Source: Paramecium sonneborni
Lineage: Eukaryota > Ciliophora > Oligohymenophorea > Peniculida > Parameciidae
Direction of reading: 5' to 3'
DNA: 64,000 nucleotides
Assembly (NCBI GenBank): GCA_905182985.1
Contig: CAJJDN010000056.1
Location: forward strand, 118,609-182,608
Position 1 is the first letter of the stretch, and each line of letters starts with the position of its first letter. Both the position numbers and the translations under genes were made by a program. A model generated the notes under the pieces. The model did no database searches. It was not told the origin of the DNA and saw nothing but the letters and a program-made list of their open reading frames with translations. Shown in pieces: positions 52,013 through 63,715 of this stretch.

Positions 52013-52513
52013 GCTGTAGTTTTCATAGAGACAACATCAGATCCAGCATTTGGTTCGCTCATTGCTAAAGCTCCTATCCATTCACCTGAACACAATTTTG
52101 GTAAATATTTCTTTTTCTATGCTTCATTTCCATGTCTTTACAATTAAGCAACATTTAATGCACTATGAGCTGAATAGTTTAATCCAATTCCACCTGAAGC
52201 TCTACTGATTTCTTCTAATATCATGCAATGCGCAGAATATGATAATCCTGATCCACCATAAGCAGCTATTAAATTATAAATATTTCATACAATCTACTGT
52301 TGCTCCTAATAATCCTAAATCTCCCATCTTTCTCCATAAATGTGGTGGGAATATACCTTCTTCATCTGCCTTCTCTGCTAATGGAGCTACTTCCTCTTTT
52401 GCAAATTTTATTACATGAGATTGTAATTCCTCTATCTCTGAAGGTAAATTTGAAATAAAATTGAAGTTCAAAAGAGAAAAGCTATATCTAATCTTAATTA
52501 ACTTTGAAGGCAT
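51656..52513 (-). pseudogene. IVD: Isovaleryl-CoA dehydrogenase, truncated and frameshifted
   Basis: IVD is a mitochondrial flavoenzyme of leucine breakdown. The N-terminal half is clearly recognisable: [84 protein letters not shown], then [10 protein letters not shown] 25-nt intron (52266-52290) fits. After NQ one base is missing and the frame changes before [20 protein letters not shown]. The sequence stops being IVD-like soon after ENVFTLN, so the whole C-terminal helical domain (about 180 residues, holding the catalytic Glu) is absent. It therefore cannot be a working enzyme. It starts at ATG 52513 with a basic, mitochondrial-style leader. Its 3' end is shared by both repeat copies. Confidence 0.8.
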
Positions 52514-53373
52514 TTTTTTTAATAATACCAATCATATACGCATCATTTTAATAATTAATAATCTAAGGCTTTTTTTAAAAAAACTAAAACAAAATATTGT
52601 TTATAAATATTACAATTTTTTTTTAGAATTTTATTTAAATAATTTACATATTTAGACCCTATCTCTATTACACTTTCTTTTACGTTTAGACTTTCTGGTA
52701 TAAAAAATTTGCAGAAAAAAGATAAAATGAAATTTCTTAAATATATATCATTAAGTGTTCAAAAAAAATAAGAAACAAAAGGGTTTATATTCTTTGGATG
52801 ATATAATAAAGTTCTTTGATTTTATTTGATCAATCATTGACTGCATACTTATAAAAAAAGCTATTAATGACTGTTAAAGAAAAATTTAATTGCCATTGAA
52901 ATTTTAATTTTAAAGATCATGATCAGAATAACATTAGGCGCTTTATTCAGATATTATATTTTTTTAAATTATCAATAAACAAGCTTTTATTGTTCCTTAA
53001 AATTCATCCTATCTTTAGTTTTTTCTCTTCGAGAAACTATTACCAAGATTAATTGCTTATATCAATATTGCAGTGTAGAAGTAAATACTTGTCAAAAAGA
53101 CTAAACTTGGTAACTGAAGATCATTTATTCTAGGAAAAAATAAATAGCTGATTGTTATTAGAATACTATGGATGATTTATCCCCAGCGAATATAAAGAAG
53201 CAAAGCAGCTGTAAGAATAATTAAATATTTTATGTATGATTTATTTTAAAGTACTAATTCTTATTTGAAAGTTTAAAATTTAGCAAAGTGCAAGCAGAAA
53301 AATTGTCCAAATAAATTAGTGATCATATAATATAAAATAGATTTATTAAACATAAATATTTCTTTAATAATCA
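52514..53373. other. Divergent spacer between IVD relic and eIF2B gamma
   Basis: About 860 bp in the first copy; from 52660 on it is repeated at 54011 onward. AT-rich, with no continuous coding frame on either strand and no tRNA or snRNA that I recognise. It should include the eIF2B gamma promoter. Confidence 0.45.
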
Positions 53374-54009
53374 ATGCAAATTAAATATCAAGCAATCATT
53401 CTAGGAGGTGGAGAAAAAGCAGGAAATATGCTCTTTCCACTCTGTCAAAATTTTTCTAAAAGTCTTTTACCTATTGGCAATAAACCAATGATTCTCTATT
53501 AGTTAGATGTTTTAGAGACAGCAGGATTTGGACCTTAAGATATTTTAATTTTGATAACAAAAAATCATTAACCCGTTGCTGATTTAGTTTAGAGAAGAGC
53601 AGAAATATTTTATGTAAGTGATGATTCTGAATCAGGATCTGCACTATTGGAAGCACAAGAAAAAATTAAAAAAGATTTCATTCTTCTCTCTAATGACATA
53701 TTGATAGACGCTAATATATTAGACTTGTTGGATTTCCATTATTCATAAAAAGCAACAATCACATGTTTAATTAAAGAAGAAGACTTAGATAAAAAGTAAG
53801 GAAGAGCTCCAATATCTTGCAATCTTGATGAGTCATTTGATATCATGTTTATTGGTTCTAATAATAGTTTATTACACATGACTACTAAATAAAATGATGA
53901 TGAATTAAATCTTAAAGTAAGTAAAAATGTTCTTTTGAGTTGTGAGAGTGTGTAAGTAATGACTAATTTATTTGATACTCACATTTATGTTTGCAAATAT
54001 GATGTATTA
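52660..54009. repeat. Direct repeat 3, copy A (1350 bp)
   Basis: Reads the same as 54011-55360, separated by one N at 54010. It ends inside the coding region of eIF2B gamma. Same style as the two other N-joined repeats in this window. Confidence 0.94.
53374..54009 (+). CDS. EIF2B3: Partial eIF2B gamma copy (assembly duplicate)
   Basis: The first 212 codons of the gene at 54725-55997, broken off at the N (54010). It ends KYDVL with no stop. Not a separate gene. Confidence 0.85.
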
Positions 54010-54010
54010 N

Positions 54011-55360
54011 TATCTCTATTACACTTTCTTTTACGTTTAGACTTTCTGGTATAAAAAATTTGCAGAAAAAAGATAAAATGAAATTTCTTAAATATATATC
54101 ATTAAGTGTTCAAAAAAAATAAGAAACAAAAGGGTTTATATTCTTTGGATGATATAATAAAGTTCTTTGATTTTATTTGATCAATCATTGACTGCATACT
54201 TATAAAAAAAGCTATTAATGACTGTTAAAGAAAAATTTAATTGCCATTGAAATTTTAATTTTAAAGATCATGATCAGAATAACATTAGGCGCTTTATTCA
54301 GATATTATATTTTTTTAAATTATCAATAAACAAGCTTTTATTGTTCCTTAAAATTCATCCTATCTTTAGTTTTTTCTCTTCGAGAAACTATTACCAAGAT
54401 TAATTGCTTATATCAATATTGCAGTGTAGAAGTAAATACTTGTCAAAAAGACTAAACTTGGTAACTGAAGATCATTTATTCTAGGAAAAAATAAATAGCT
54501 GATTGTTATTAGAATACTATGGATGATTTATCCCCAGCGAATATAAAGAAGCAAAGCAGCTGTAAGAATAATTAAATATTTTATGTATGATTTATTTTAA
54601 AGTACTAATTCTTATTTGAAAGTTTAAAATTTAGCAAAGTGCAAGCAGAAAAATTGTCCAAATAAATTAGTGATCATATAATATAAAATAGATTTATTAA
54701 ACATAAATATTTCTTTAATAATCAATGCAAATTAAATATCAAGCAATCATTCTAGGAGGTGGAGAAAAAGCAGGAAATATGCTCTTTCCACTCTGTCAAA
54801 ATTTTTCTAAAAGTCTTTTACCTATTGGCAATAAACCAATGATTCTCTATTAGTTAGATGTTTTAGAGACAGCAGGATTTGGACCTTAAGATATTTTAAT
54901 TTTGATAACAAAAAATCATTAACCCGTTGCTGATTTAGTTTAGAGAAGAGCAGAAATATTTTATGTAAGTGATGATTCTGAATCAGGATCTGCACTATTG
55001 GAAGCACAAGAAAAAATTAAAAAAGATTTCATTCTTCTCTCTAATGACATATTGATAGACGCTAATATATTAGACTTGTTGGATTTCCATTATTCATAAA
55101 AAGCAACAATCACATGTTTAATTAAAGAAGAAGACTTAGATAAAAAGTAAGGAAGAGCTCCAATATCTTGCAATCTTGATGAGTCATTTGATATCATGTT
55201 TATTGGTTCTAATAATAGTTTATTACACATGACTACTAAATAAAATGATGATGAATTAAATCTTAAAGTAAGTAAAAATGTTCTTTTGAGTTGTGAGAGT
55301 GTGTAAGTAATGACTAATTTATTTGATACTCACATTTATGTTTGCAAATATGATGTATTA
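54011..55360. repeat. Direct repeat 3, copy B (1350 bp)
   Basis: Second copy; it continues at 55361 into the rest of eIF2B gamma. This is the copy that yields a complete gene. Confidence 0.94.
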
Positions 55361-55997
55361 GAGTTGTTCAAACAACTTAGCAAACAAGGATTAGATATAT
55401 AAAATTGGAAAGAAGAATTCCTACCTTTTGTTATAAAACATTAAAAAAATATAAATTTGCTAAATTTAATATCCAAAAAGGAGTAAGAGCTCTTTCATGA
55501 AAGAAAATAATATTAATTTTCAATTAAAGTCTTCATTACCAAAGAGTATGCAAGAAGAGTAAATAATATCAAAGATTATTAACAAGCAAATTTTGAAAGC
55601 ATGATTTAGGGAGATAAAAGAATTCCTCTTTATTAAGGATTGCAAGATTTGCAAAATTAAGTTTAATACCCATAGGATGCTCGTATCAGTCCTGATACTA
55701 TAATTGGGGAAGGAACAAGAATAGGTAATAAGGTGACAATATAGAGATCAATCATTGGTAAGAATTGTACTATTGGGGATCATGTAAAAATCAGTAATTC
55801 AATAATTATGAAAAATGTTGTGATAAATTCAGAGTATATTTAGTTAATCATATTAAAATAGCTGCATCATTCAACATTGCATTTTGTCAAATGAGTCTGC
55901 TATAGGACATGGTACAGAGTTAAATAAATGTAATTTGGGATATCTAGCATCTGTTGATCCAAATTAAAAATTAGGAGATGAATGTATAATTAGGTGA
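54725..55997 (+). CDS. EIF2B3: Translation initiation factor eIF2B subunit gamma
   Basis: eIF2B gamma is part of the GDP-GTP exchange factor for eIF2; with epsilon it forms the catalytic subcomplex. The N-terminal nucleotidyltransferase-like domain reads YQAIILGGGEKAGNMLFPLC, KSLLPIGNKPMILYQLD and DFILLSNDIL. The gamma-type middle follows: SLLHMTTKQNDDELNLKVSK, VMTNLFDTHIYVCKYDVLEL and WKEEFLPFVIKHQ. C-terminal left-handed beta-helix hexapeptides follow: ISPDTIIGEGTRIGNKVTIQ, RSIIGKNCTIGDHVKISNSI, HCILSNESAIGHGTEL. An intron of 28 nt (near 55838-55865) joins VINS to CIIQHC; with it the protein is exactly 414 residues (human 452). It is gamma rather than epsilon: the W2 HEAT domain of epsilon is absent. 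Stop is TGA 55995-55997. Confidence 0.93.
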
Positions 55998-56036
55998 TGT
56001 TGTAAAATATATTGAAATAAAAAATATTTATAAAAA

Positions 56037-57853
56037 ATGTTTGTGAATACAATTACATTTTTGATTTCTTTGATATTTATCTATTCTCTAGGGAATTTGT
56101 ACCTGCTCAGGATTACATATATAAATAGGGAGAATGTGGAAATAGTAATTGGTTTATTGAATCAGTTTATATCATAAAATTATTATTCTCCTGAAGCAAT
56201 TTCGAAGGAGGTAATTATCATTGTTAATTTTTAAGTTTAACACCATTCTAGTTTAACCTCAGCATGATTATTGCATCAAATCAGATACTTATAAATATTT
56301 TCATCAAGATATCGTTATGAATGATACATACACATTCAGAGAATATCAAGGTGTTGTGAAAAATGCATTATAAAAGTACTTTTTTGATGTCTTGCCTAAT
56401 CTTAATCTATACAGAAAAAATAAAGACAGTATGCTTCCTCATTATATAAGAACCTCATCAATTTAAATTGCCACTCAAACTTACATTGCCATTTACTTAT
56501 TATGATTAATTAGTACAAAATTTTAAGGTTGGATAATGTAAGAATTTATTAAAAAATATAGAATCTTTGTGCTTATTTTAAAATTATAATCATTTACCTT
56601 AAAGAGCCTCTTTATCTCATAAGAATAGATTGATGACAAATTAGATGAACTATTTACGAATCTTATATTAGAATCACGCTGATGCAGATTGTATTGTAAT
56701 TATTTAAATTATTCAATAGAAAAATGCAACATATCTACCTAAAACTTACAGATTATTTAATGAATAGGAATGCTAGAAATTTTTTAATTACATAAATTCA
56801 GAAGAATATGAAGAAAAAATAAGAACAGAGGGCCCTTAATTTATTGTTAAGATGGGAAAAGAAGTACATAGAGGACGTGGGATTAAAATGTTGTTTCCTC
56901 AAGAGAGAGAAGAATTAAATAAGAAATTTGATAAAGGAGAATTATGTGGTTCAGTAAAAACATTTAAAGTGGCTTAATAATATATTGGAAATCCTCTACT
57001 GTATAAAGGTCATAAGATAGAATTTCGAGTATATTGGATATTGGCATCAACAAACCCAATAATTGCTTATGCTTATGACAAAACTCTAATTCGTAGATGT
57101 ATATTTCCTTTTGATAAATTTTCTCTTCAGAAGGGAGCTCATGTGTGCAATACAGCAATAGTGAAAAGCACTTTGAAAAAAATGCAGAATGAGGATGATG
57201 ATGATGATGATAATGATAATGATAGCGATGAAAACAATGACGATGATGATAATAATGATGAGATGAATAGTTAGGAGGATAGTTTATTTATAGATTGGAA
57301 ATTAGATCATTTATAAGAGATTTTGTTGAGAGAAGGTAGAATAAAGAATAAGAATTGGTTATAGTAGGAATTATTACCATAGGTAGATAGAATGATAATT
57401 CATGCAATTAGGAGCACTTAGCATACATTTGCAAAAGATAGTAAGTTAGGAGAATTTTTTGCAGCAGATTTCTTATTAAGTGATGAATTAGATTTGTATA
57501 TAATGGAGATAAATTATAATCCATAGACTCTAAATACAACAGAATCAAGAAGAGAATAGCATTTTAAGATGGTATAGGATATGGTAGAGATTTCGAATGC
57601 TTATTTGAGAAGCAGATTCATTAGATTTTAAAAGATAATTAGAAGATTAGTATAGGAATTAGAGTAGAAGAAATAGAAATAAAAAGATTTAATAACAAAT
57701 TAGATTGGATAGGAGATTCATAGAGCATATTTTGATAGATTAGAGTCTGGAATAAGTATAAGTTCAAATAATTTGTTTCGATTATTGATGGATGAGAATT
57801 TGGATGGGACAAGAATTTATAAGGATTTATTATAGGAAAGATGCTTATTTTGA
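56037..57853 (+). CDS. Tubulin tyrosine ligase-like (TTL) protein with N-terminal hydrophobic segment
   Basis: TTL-family enzymes add Tyr, Glu or Gly to tubulin tails. TTL-domain marks: GPQFIVKMGKEVHRGRGIKM (the ATP-grasp lysine region), NPLLYKGHKIEFRVYWILAS (the conserved K-x-D/E-x-R block), ADFLLSDELDLYIMEINYNP with QTLNT (the E-x-N-x-NP metal/ATP site). An acidic insert (DDDDDDNDNDSDENNDDDDN) interrupts the domain after STLKKMQNE. The first 25 residues (MFVNTITFLISLIFIYSLG) form a signal-anchor-like helix, unusual for TTLs. Two introns (25 nt near 56211; 22 nt near 56430) give 589 residues. Which amino acid it adds cannot be told. It starts 39 nt after eIF2B gamma. Stop is TGA 57851-57853. 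Confidence 0.88.
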
Positions 57854-57897
57854 AATATAAACAAAAATAAATTTGAAATTAAATATATTTTATATAA

Positions 57898-58381
57898 ATG
57901 AGTATTCCAAATTCAGATTATTTGTCTATGATAAAGAGTAAATAATAGTAGTAACAACAACAATAATAGTAATAACAATTCTAGCAATAGTTTTGTTATC
58001 CAATGATGTATAATTATTGAGAATATTTATAAAAGGACTTAATAACCTTGGAATTATTGGATGATGTAGTAATAATAGTTCCAACAAACACCTTAAATGT
58101 AGATATCTTCAATGTTAGGATAATAATAAATGGTGTCTCCTGTTTCACCTTTGAATGTTTCGATAATTCCTCCTTAATTTTTGTTGCAACCTCATTAGAC
58201 TCAAAGCAAATTATCAACATCTTAATCTTAACCACTCTAGAATAAATAATATGTAGAGGTGAATGGGACTAAAGTGAAAATGAACATGAAATTAATAAAA
58301 GATGACGATGACATGCTTGATTATGATGAAATTAAAAGGGAAAAACAAAAAAGGAATAATTTAATAAAAAAAAAGAAATGA
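57898..58381 (+). CDS. Gln/Met/Pro-rich protein, 151 aa
   Basis: Starts MSIPNSDYLSMIKSK, then a run of eleven Gln encoded almost only by TAA/TAG with a few CAA, then PMMTQQPWNYWMM, Q-rich stretches and PLNVSIIPPQFLLQPHQ. The C-terminus is charged: VNGTKVKMNMKLIK, DDDDMLDYDEIKREKQKRNN and KKKK. A 28-nt intron (58010-58037) is required; without it the frame ends at once. No domain is recognised. The composition suggests an RNA- or protein-binding disordered factor. The apparently open hydrophobic reading on either strand at 58014-58245 is a shadow of this gene. Confidence 0.7.
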
Positions 58382-58457
58382 ATTTTGTGTTTTATGATAA
58401 TAATTATTTTATTCACTTACCGTTGAAATTAAAAATTAAAAATATACAATTATTATT

Positions 58458-60346
58458 ATGCTTGTTTAACAGCAATAAAGATAGATACCTTCAACACCAA
58501 TCCCAGGCAATGCACGAAAAGTTATTGAGAATTTTAGCTATGCTTTAACAGATGCAATTGGAAAAGGCTTTAGTTCCATTGTATATAAAGGCAGAAATGA
58601 TGAAACTAATGAAGTAGTTGCCATAAAGGTTATAGATAAAAAAGGACTCAAGACTCCTTTACATTATCAATTACTTAGATCTGAAGTTGAAGCTTTATCC
58701 TAACTTAATTCAACAAATATAATGAGATTATATAAGGTATACTAAACAGAAAATAATACATATTTAATCACTGAATTTTGTGATTCAGGAGATCTTGGTT
58801 AATTGATATCTAAATCAGGAATTTAAAAAGAGTCATCGATGTAAAAATTATTCTATGGCATTATTTAAGGTTATAAGTAAATGAAATTGAGAGGTATGTA
58901 TTAAATTAATCATTAGGTATTGTTCATAGAGATCTTAAACCTGCTAATATTCTACTAAAAGGATCTGTTCCTAAAATTGCAGATTTTGGATTTGCTACTA
59001 CTCCTTAAACTGCTGCCACAATGCCTAATGTAAATGTTGGATCACCATTATATATGAGTCCATAAGCATTCAAAAATAGATATTCTGAAAAATCTGATAT
59101 TTGGGCTTTAGGTGTAACTCTTTATGAATTATTATTTGGGTAAGTTCCATGGTAAGCAGGTAGTGAGAGAGAATTAGCATAAAGAATGGCTACTGTACCA
59201 GTTTAATTCCCAGGTTACATATCAGATGAATGCAAAGACTTTATTTATAGGTGTTTGATAGTAGATGAAAACAGAAGAGCTTCTGTTGAAGAATTGGAAA
59301 ATCATATATGGTTATCTAAATAAGAATTATAACCAATCAAAGGTAATGGATTCTCAAGTATGTTCAGAAGTAATCAGTAACACAATCCTCATTAACTTCT
59401 TTAAAATAATAATTTTGCAACACCTTTAGTAGATAATTAAAATAAATAATCTATATCATTTTAACAAAGAGAATCTAATTATGGAAAAGAAAATGCTATA
59501 ACTATTAAACAATCATAATAATCAATCATGTAATAACCATTAAAATCCATCAAAAGAGTCTAAGAATCAAGAAAAGAATCATAAATAAGTTAATAAATGA
59601 ATCAAGAGTAATCAAGTTAGAGAGAGGATGATTGCTTAAATGATTCTAAAAAAAATGATTACATCATTCTTGCTTAATTAAATTTCTGTAGATATTTGTA
59701 CAGAGTTTCTGCTCTTATGGATAAATATCGCTTTGTTCAAACACCTTATTTAAGAGAAAAACTTTTGTTTCTAGTAAACAAAAATATAATGATTAAAATA
59801 AATTGTTTGAATGAAATAATTGAAGGATAAAACACTTTAGGATTAGAAAAGTTCTAATAATATATATAAAATCCTTAATATTCAAAATTATGTGCAGCAA
59901 TCCATTAATATAATCAAAAATATACTCTTCAATTTAATACAGTTTGGTTATCATTATAAAATCCAGATTAAAAATAATTATTAGTGGTAGATAAAAAATT
60001 CGATGCTGTTTTTGATGACAATTTTACTGAATATGAATCCTTCTATATTATTTTAAATTCAATACTAAGAAGTGCTATAAAAGAGATTGAGTATTAATTA
60101 GAATCCAAAATAGTTATTTAAGATACTCAATAATTATTACCCATAGATATAGAAGGTGGTGTTATTTTACTTGATTATTTAATCACTTACTTTTAATTGG
60201 CATCACTAATTTAAGAATGCTTTGAGGATCCTTATGAATTTGCTATTGATTCTAAAATTGAATAAATTGCTGATGGTAAACCTGTCCGATTAACTTATGG
60301 TCACTACATTGAAATAAGAAATAAAATAAAACAACTTGATATCTGA
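58458..60346 (+). CDS. ULK/ATG1-like protein kinase, 621 aa
   Basis: The kinase domain has [15 protein letters not shown] (Gly loop), [12 protein letters not shown] (Lys), [25 protein letters not shown] (split by a 23-nt intron, 58895-58917), [11 protein letters not shown] (DFG) and [29 protein letters not shown] with ADFGFA and LYMSPQ is the pattern of ULK/ATG1 kinases, which start autophagy or, as fused/ULK4, act in cilia. A Q/S-rich linker follows (about 290-390), then a helical C-terminal domain ([20 protein letters not shown]), perhaps the equivalent of the EAT/MIT region. Start is ATG 58458 ([17 protein letters not shown]), stop TGA 60344-60346. All catalytic residues are present. Confidence 0.88.
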
Positions 60347-60373
60347 TATATATTATTATTATTATTAATTATT

Positions 60374-60734
60374 ATGACTGAATTCGATGTCATTTTAGTA
60401 TCAAGAAAATAGGCTTTCCACTTACTTAATTTTCCGATCACTTAGATGAATGAGTTTGAATCTGTTTATTAGATTGACAAAATTAATTACAAACCAATTT
60501 CTACCCATATTGAACTTATTTATGCAAACAAGACTTTGGAAGATCAGAGATTGGAAGCAAAAGTCTAATTTAATTCATAGATTATTAATAATCGTACATA
60601 TTATGCTTTGTCGAAATTGGATGAAGTCAATAAGAAAATATATCTTTATGTAATAAGTAATTTTTAAAATATGCGTGTTCAAACAACTAAAGATGCTGAG
60701 GTTGAGAAACAGCCATAGTAATTACAATAATAGC

Positions 60735-60765
<31 letters not shown>

Positions 60766-60924
60766 TTTATAAAGAAATATTATAAACATTATTAAGAGAT
60801 TATTTCAAAGGAGATGACTGTAGAATTAAAACGATGACATTGTAATTAAGAAATTCCAAAAAATATAGAATCTACTAAAAAAATGTCTTCTGAGGAATAT
60901 ATGAAATATATTTTCGAAAATTGA
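60374..60924 (+). CDS. RPC5/RPC37-like RNA polymerase III subunit (N-terminal domain)
   Basis: Starts MTEFDVILVSRKQAFHLLNF, then PITQMNEFESVYQIDKINYK and RLEAKVQFNSQIINNRTYYA, resembling the N-terminal beta-domain of RPC5/POLR3E (EIDVYLAK..LYLFQYP). After KDAEVEKQPQ comes a TAA/CAA/TAG run read as poly-Gln, then FYKEILQTLLRDYFKGDD and MSSEEYMKYIFEN. A 31-nt intron (60831-60861) is needed in the last part. To link the run with FYKEIL, one more shift is needed: either a 16-nt intron inside the repeat or a slippage indel. At about 167 residues it has only the first domain of the animal protein. Medium confidence on the family. Confidence 0.6.
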
Positions 60925-60961
60925 GCATTGTTTTATTTTTCAATAAATATTTATTATTATT

Positions 60962-63565
60962 ATGAAAGGAGTTTCTAAATTGAAATATCGAATAGTTTAT
61001 TGTTCAGGTGAAGATCAAGACTATCCAGTGACTGAATTACTCACTCAATCACCATAAAGCAGAGGATGGTAAGCACCAAAATATTGTGAATATCCATAAG
61101 AAATAGCAATCTAATTTGTTAATGCTGCAAGAGTAAGACAAGTATAATTCTTGTCTCATCATTGTAAGATATCTACAAAAGTAAAATATATTCGATTTCT
61201 TTTAGATTGAACTGTATGTTCACATGCCAGATAAGAATATACCTCCACAATATAATCAAATCAAATATAAGAAATTAGGATATTTATCCCTTGATTCTAA
61301 TGAGAGAGGAGGATATTAAGCAAGAGAATTAAAAAGTGTATATATTGACACACCTTGTTTATTCATGAAATTTGTATTTCAAAAATGTTATGTGAACAAA
61401 TTTAATCTCTTTAATCAAATTGGTGTAATAGCTTTATCAGTATTTGGTGAACCTCTTGATTCCCCTCCTGGATATGGATAGATGAAATAGAAAGAATTTT
61501 ATAATGAAATTTAATTTGAAACACAATTTGATCAAAATACACTTGAAAGATTAAGAATGTTAGAAGAAGCAAAAGATAAAGGTATTTCTCAATTAATTAT
61601 AAATTAGCTGTTTAAAGAGAAGATTTTATGGAAGCCAAAAGAATCAAAGAAGCAATTGAAAGGTTGAAATAGATAGGAGTACAATTAAGAACACTAGAAG
61701 AAAGAAAAGCTGTAGCAATATAAAATGAAGATTATGATTCAGCTAGCATTATCAAATAAGAAATAGAAAAATTAAGGAATGCTGTAGCACCAGATTCTAT
61801 GATACGAAGACCAGATAGTGCAGTAATAATAATTAATAATTATTTAGTAATATTAATAATAACCTGTTTATTAGCCATAACAATAATTTTAATAGTAATA
61901 ATAATAATAATACTATTAATAATAGTAATAATAATAATATTAACCACCACCTATTCAATCATAAATGGCTTTTACACCTCCTTACTAAGCTCCTCCTTAA
62001 TAAATTCCAATATAAGGAGAAGAAATGATATCATAATCCTAATTTGAAGAATAGAGAGCAGATCCTTCATAAATGAGATAAAAAAGAATAGCAAAAGAGC
62101 TAAATCAACATCATGAAGACATGGTTGTTCCAGCTGCTTTAAAAAAATAAAATAATAATTAATATCCTGACGATGACAAATAGTAATAATAATAATGTAA
62201 TTATTTATTCATATTAAAAGATACAACTGAACCATTAACAGGAGAGAGTTTATAAAAAGCAGAACCCTTAATTCCTATTTTAACAGAAGAGTTTTGTTAA
62301 AAAATATTTAGTAAATAATGGGGAGCTAGAGAAGATGGACTTAAATGGTTAGAAGATTAGATCGGAAGACCAACTCAGGTAAATTCTTAGGATCCATCAA
62401 TTTTCTTTTTGAGTTCAATTGCTTCTATTAATTATACTCTTGGTGATAAAGTTGCTGCTGTATCAATACGAAGTTTAAGTGTTCTTTAATCGTTGCTTGC
62501 TAAATTTCCAAAAATAAAAATTAATAAGAGTGCTGAATTCAATGAACATATAGATGGAATTCTATAATCTATTATGGAAAAACTAGGAGAATAAAGAAAA
62601 GAATAAGCTGAAAATACATTTTTATAATTGGCAGATCATCCATCTGTTGGTCCTGCTATTTGTGTCTAACATTTAATTAAAGGTTTTGTTGGTAAATCTA
62701 AATTATAAAGTTCTACTAAACATATTGTTGGGAGATTGGCTATGCTTACAGAATTAGTTAAGAGATATGAAATCAATAATGCTAATATGCCATATTAACC
62801 TATTGTTGATTTTGCAGTAAGATTGCTGGACGATAAAGTATTCTCTTTTTAAATTTAATTAGAATGAACCAATTAGAACATAAGCTATCTTACTTTTGGT
62901 AGAAGTCTATAAGTTCTCTGGAAATAGACTTAGGTAATCATTAACAAATGTAAGATAAGCATAATTAGATGTGCTAGAAGATTTCTTTAATAAAATTGAT
63001 GGAGGAGGAGATGTGGATGATCAACCATAAATTAATTAATAAAAACCAATCATTTAAACTAATATTGAAACTCAGGGAGCAAAAAAGGGAAATCAAAATT
63101 AACCGTAAAATTAAAAACAATAACAATAATAAAAATAATAATAATAATAACAATATGATTAACATAATACAGCAAAATGCGATTATTGTGATAGAGTAGA
63201 TCCATCTTTTAGAGATTCAGATCAAATAGATAAACATCTTTGGTCTGAATGTCCTATGTTAGTTACTTGCTCTTAATGTGGATAGGTAATTGAAGTAGCT
63301 GAATTAACCAACCATTTGCTGAGTGAATGTGATCATAAAAGAAAATTTAAGAGATGCCCAAAATGCAAAGAAGCTATTCTTTTGAGTGGTTATGATAAGT
63401 AAATTATCTAATAAAATTAGGCATTTAGAAGATTGTAGAGGTAGAAATGATAATATAACTGTGAGATGTCCTTTGTGTCATTTAGATTTGAAATTAGAAA
63501 AGAATACATGGAAAAATCATTTGATTAAACAAGGATGTCAAAATAATGAAAGAACTGCAGGTTGA
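60962..63565 (+). CDS. CEP104: CEP104/FAP256, ciliary tip protein
   Basis: CEP104 binds microtubule plus ends and tubulin at the ciliary tip. The order of the animal protein is kept: N-terminal jelly-roll (QSRGWQAPKYCEYPQEIAIQ, then KLGYLSLDSNERGGYQAREL and KSVYIDTP), a coiled-coil region with UVR-like pairs (AVQREDFMEAKRIKEAIERL, NEDYDSASIIKQEIEK), a TOG domain (residues about 400-620, GKSKLQSSTKHIVGRLAMLT), and the C-terminal zinc fingers: CDYCDRVDPSFRDSD, CPMLVTCSQCGQVIEVAELT, RCPKCKEAILLSG, CPLCHLDLKLEKNTWKNH. Five introns (25, 26, 25, 25 and 22 nt) give exactly 826 residues. Long poly-Gln stretches, written mostly TAA, sit between the coil and TOG and before the fingers. Stop is TGA 63563-63565. 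Confidence 0.95.
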
Positions 63566-63715
63566 TCTTATTATACATCAATTTTATACTCAATATTTAT
63601 TTAAATCAATTTCTATTTTAATTCAATTTTTTCAATTTGATTTCATCTAATAATATATATTATCTAGATATCAAAATTTGATACATAAATATTTATTAAC
63701 TTTCATAAAGTATAT

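Noticed and set aside
61799..62047. Isoleucine-rich, membrane-like frame
   Set aside because: It is a shifted reading of the poly-Gln region of CEP104; a 25-nt intron (GTAATA...TTTAG) moves the frame to Gln-rich coding sequence that continues into the TOG domain.
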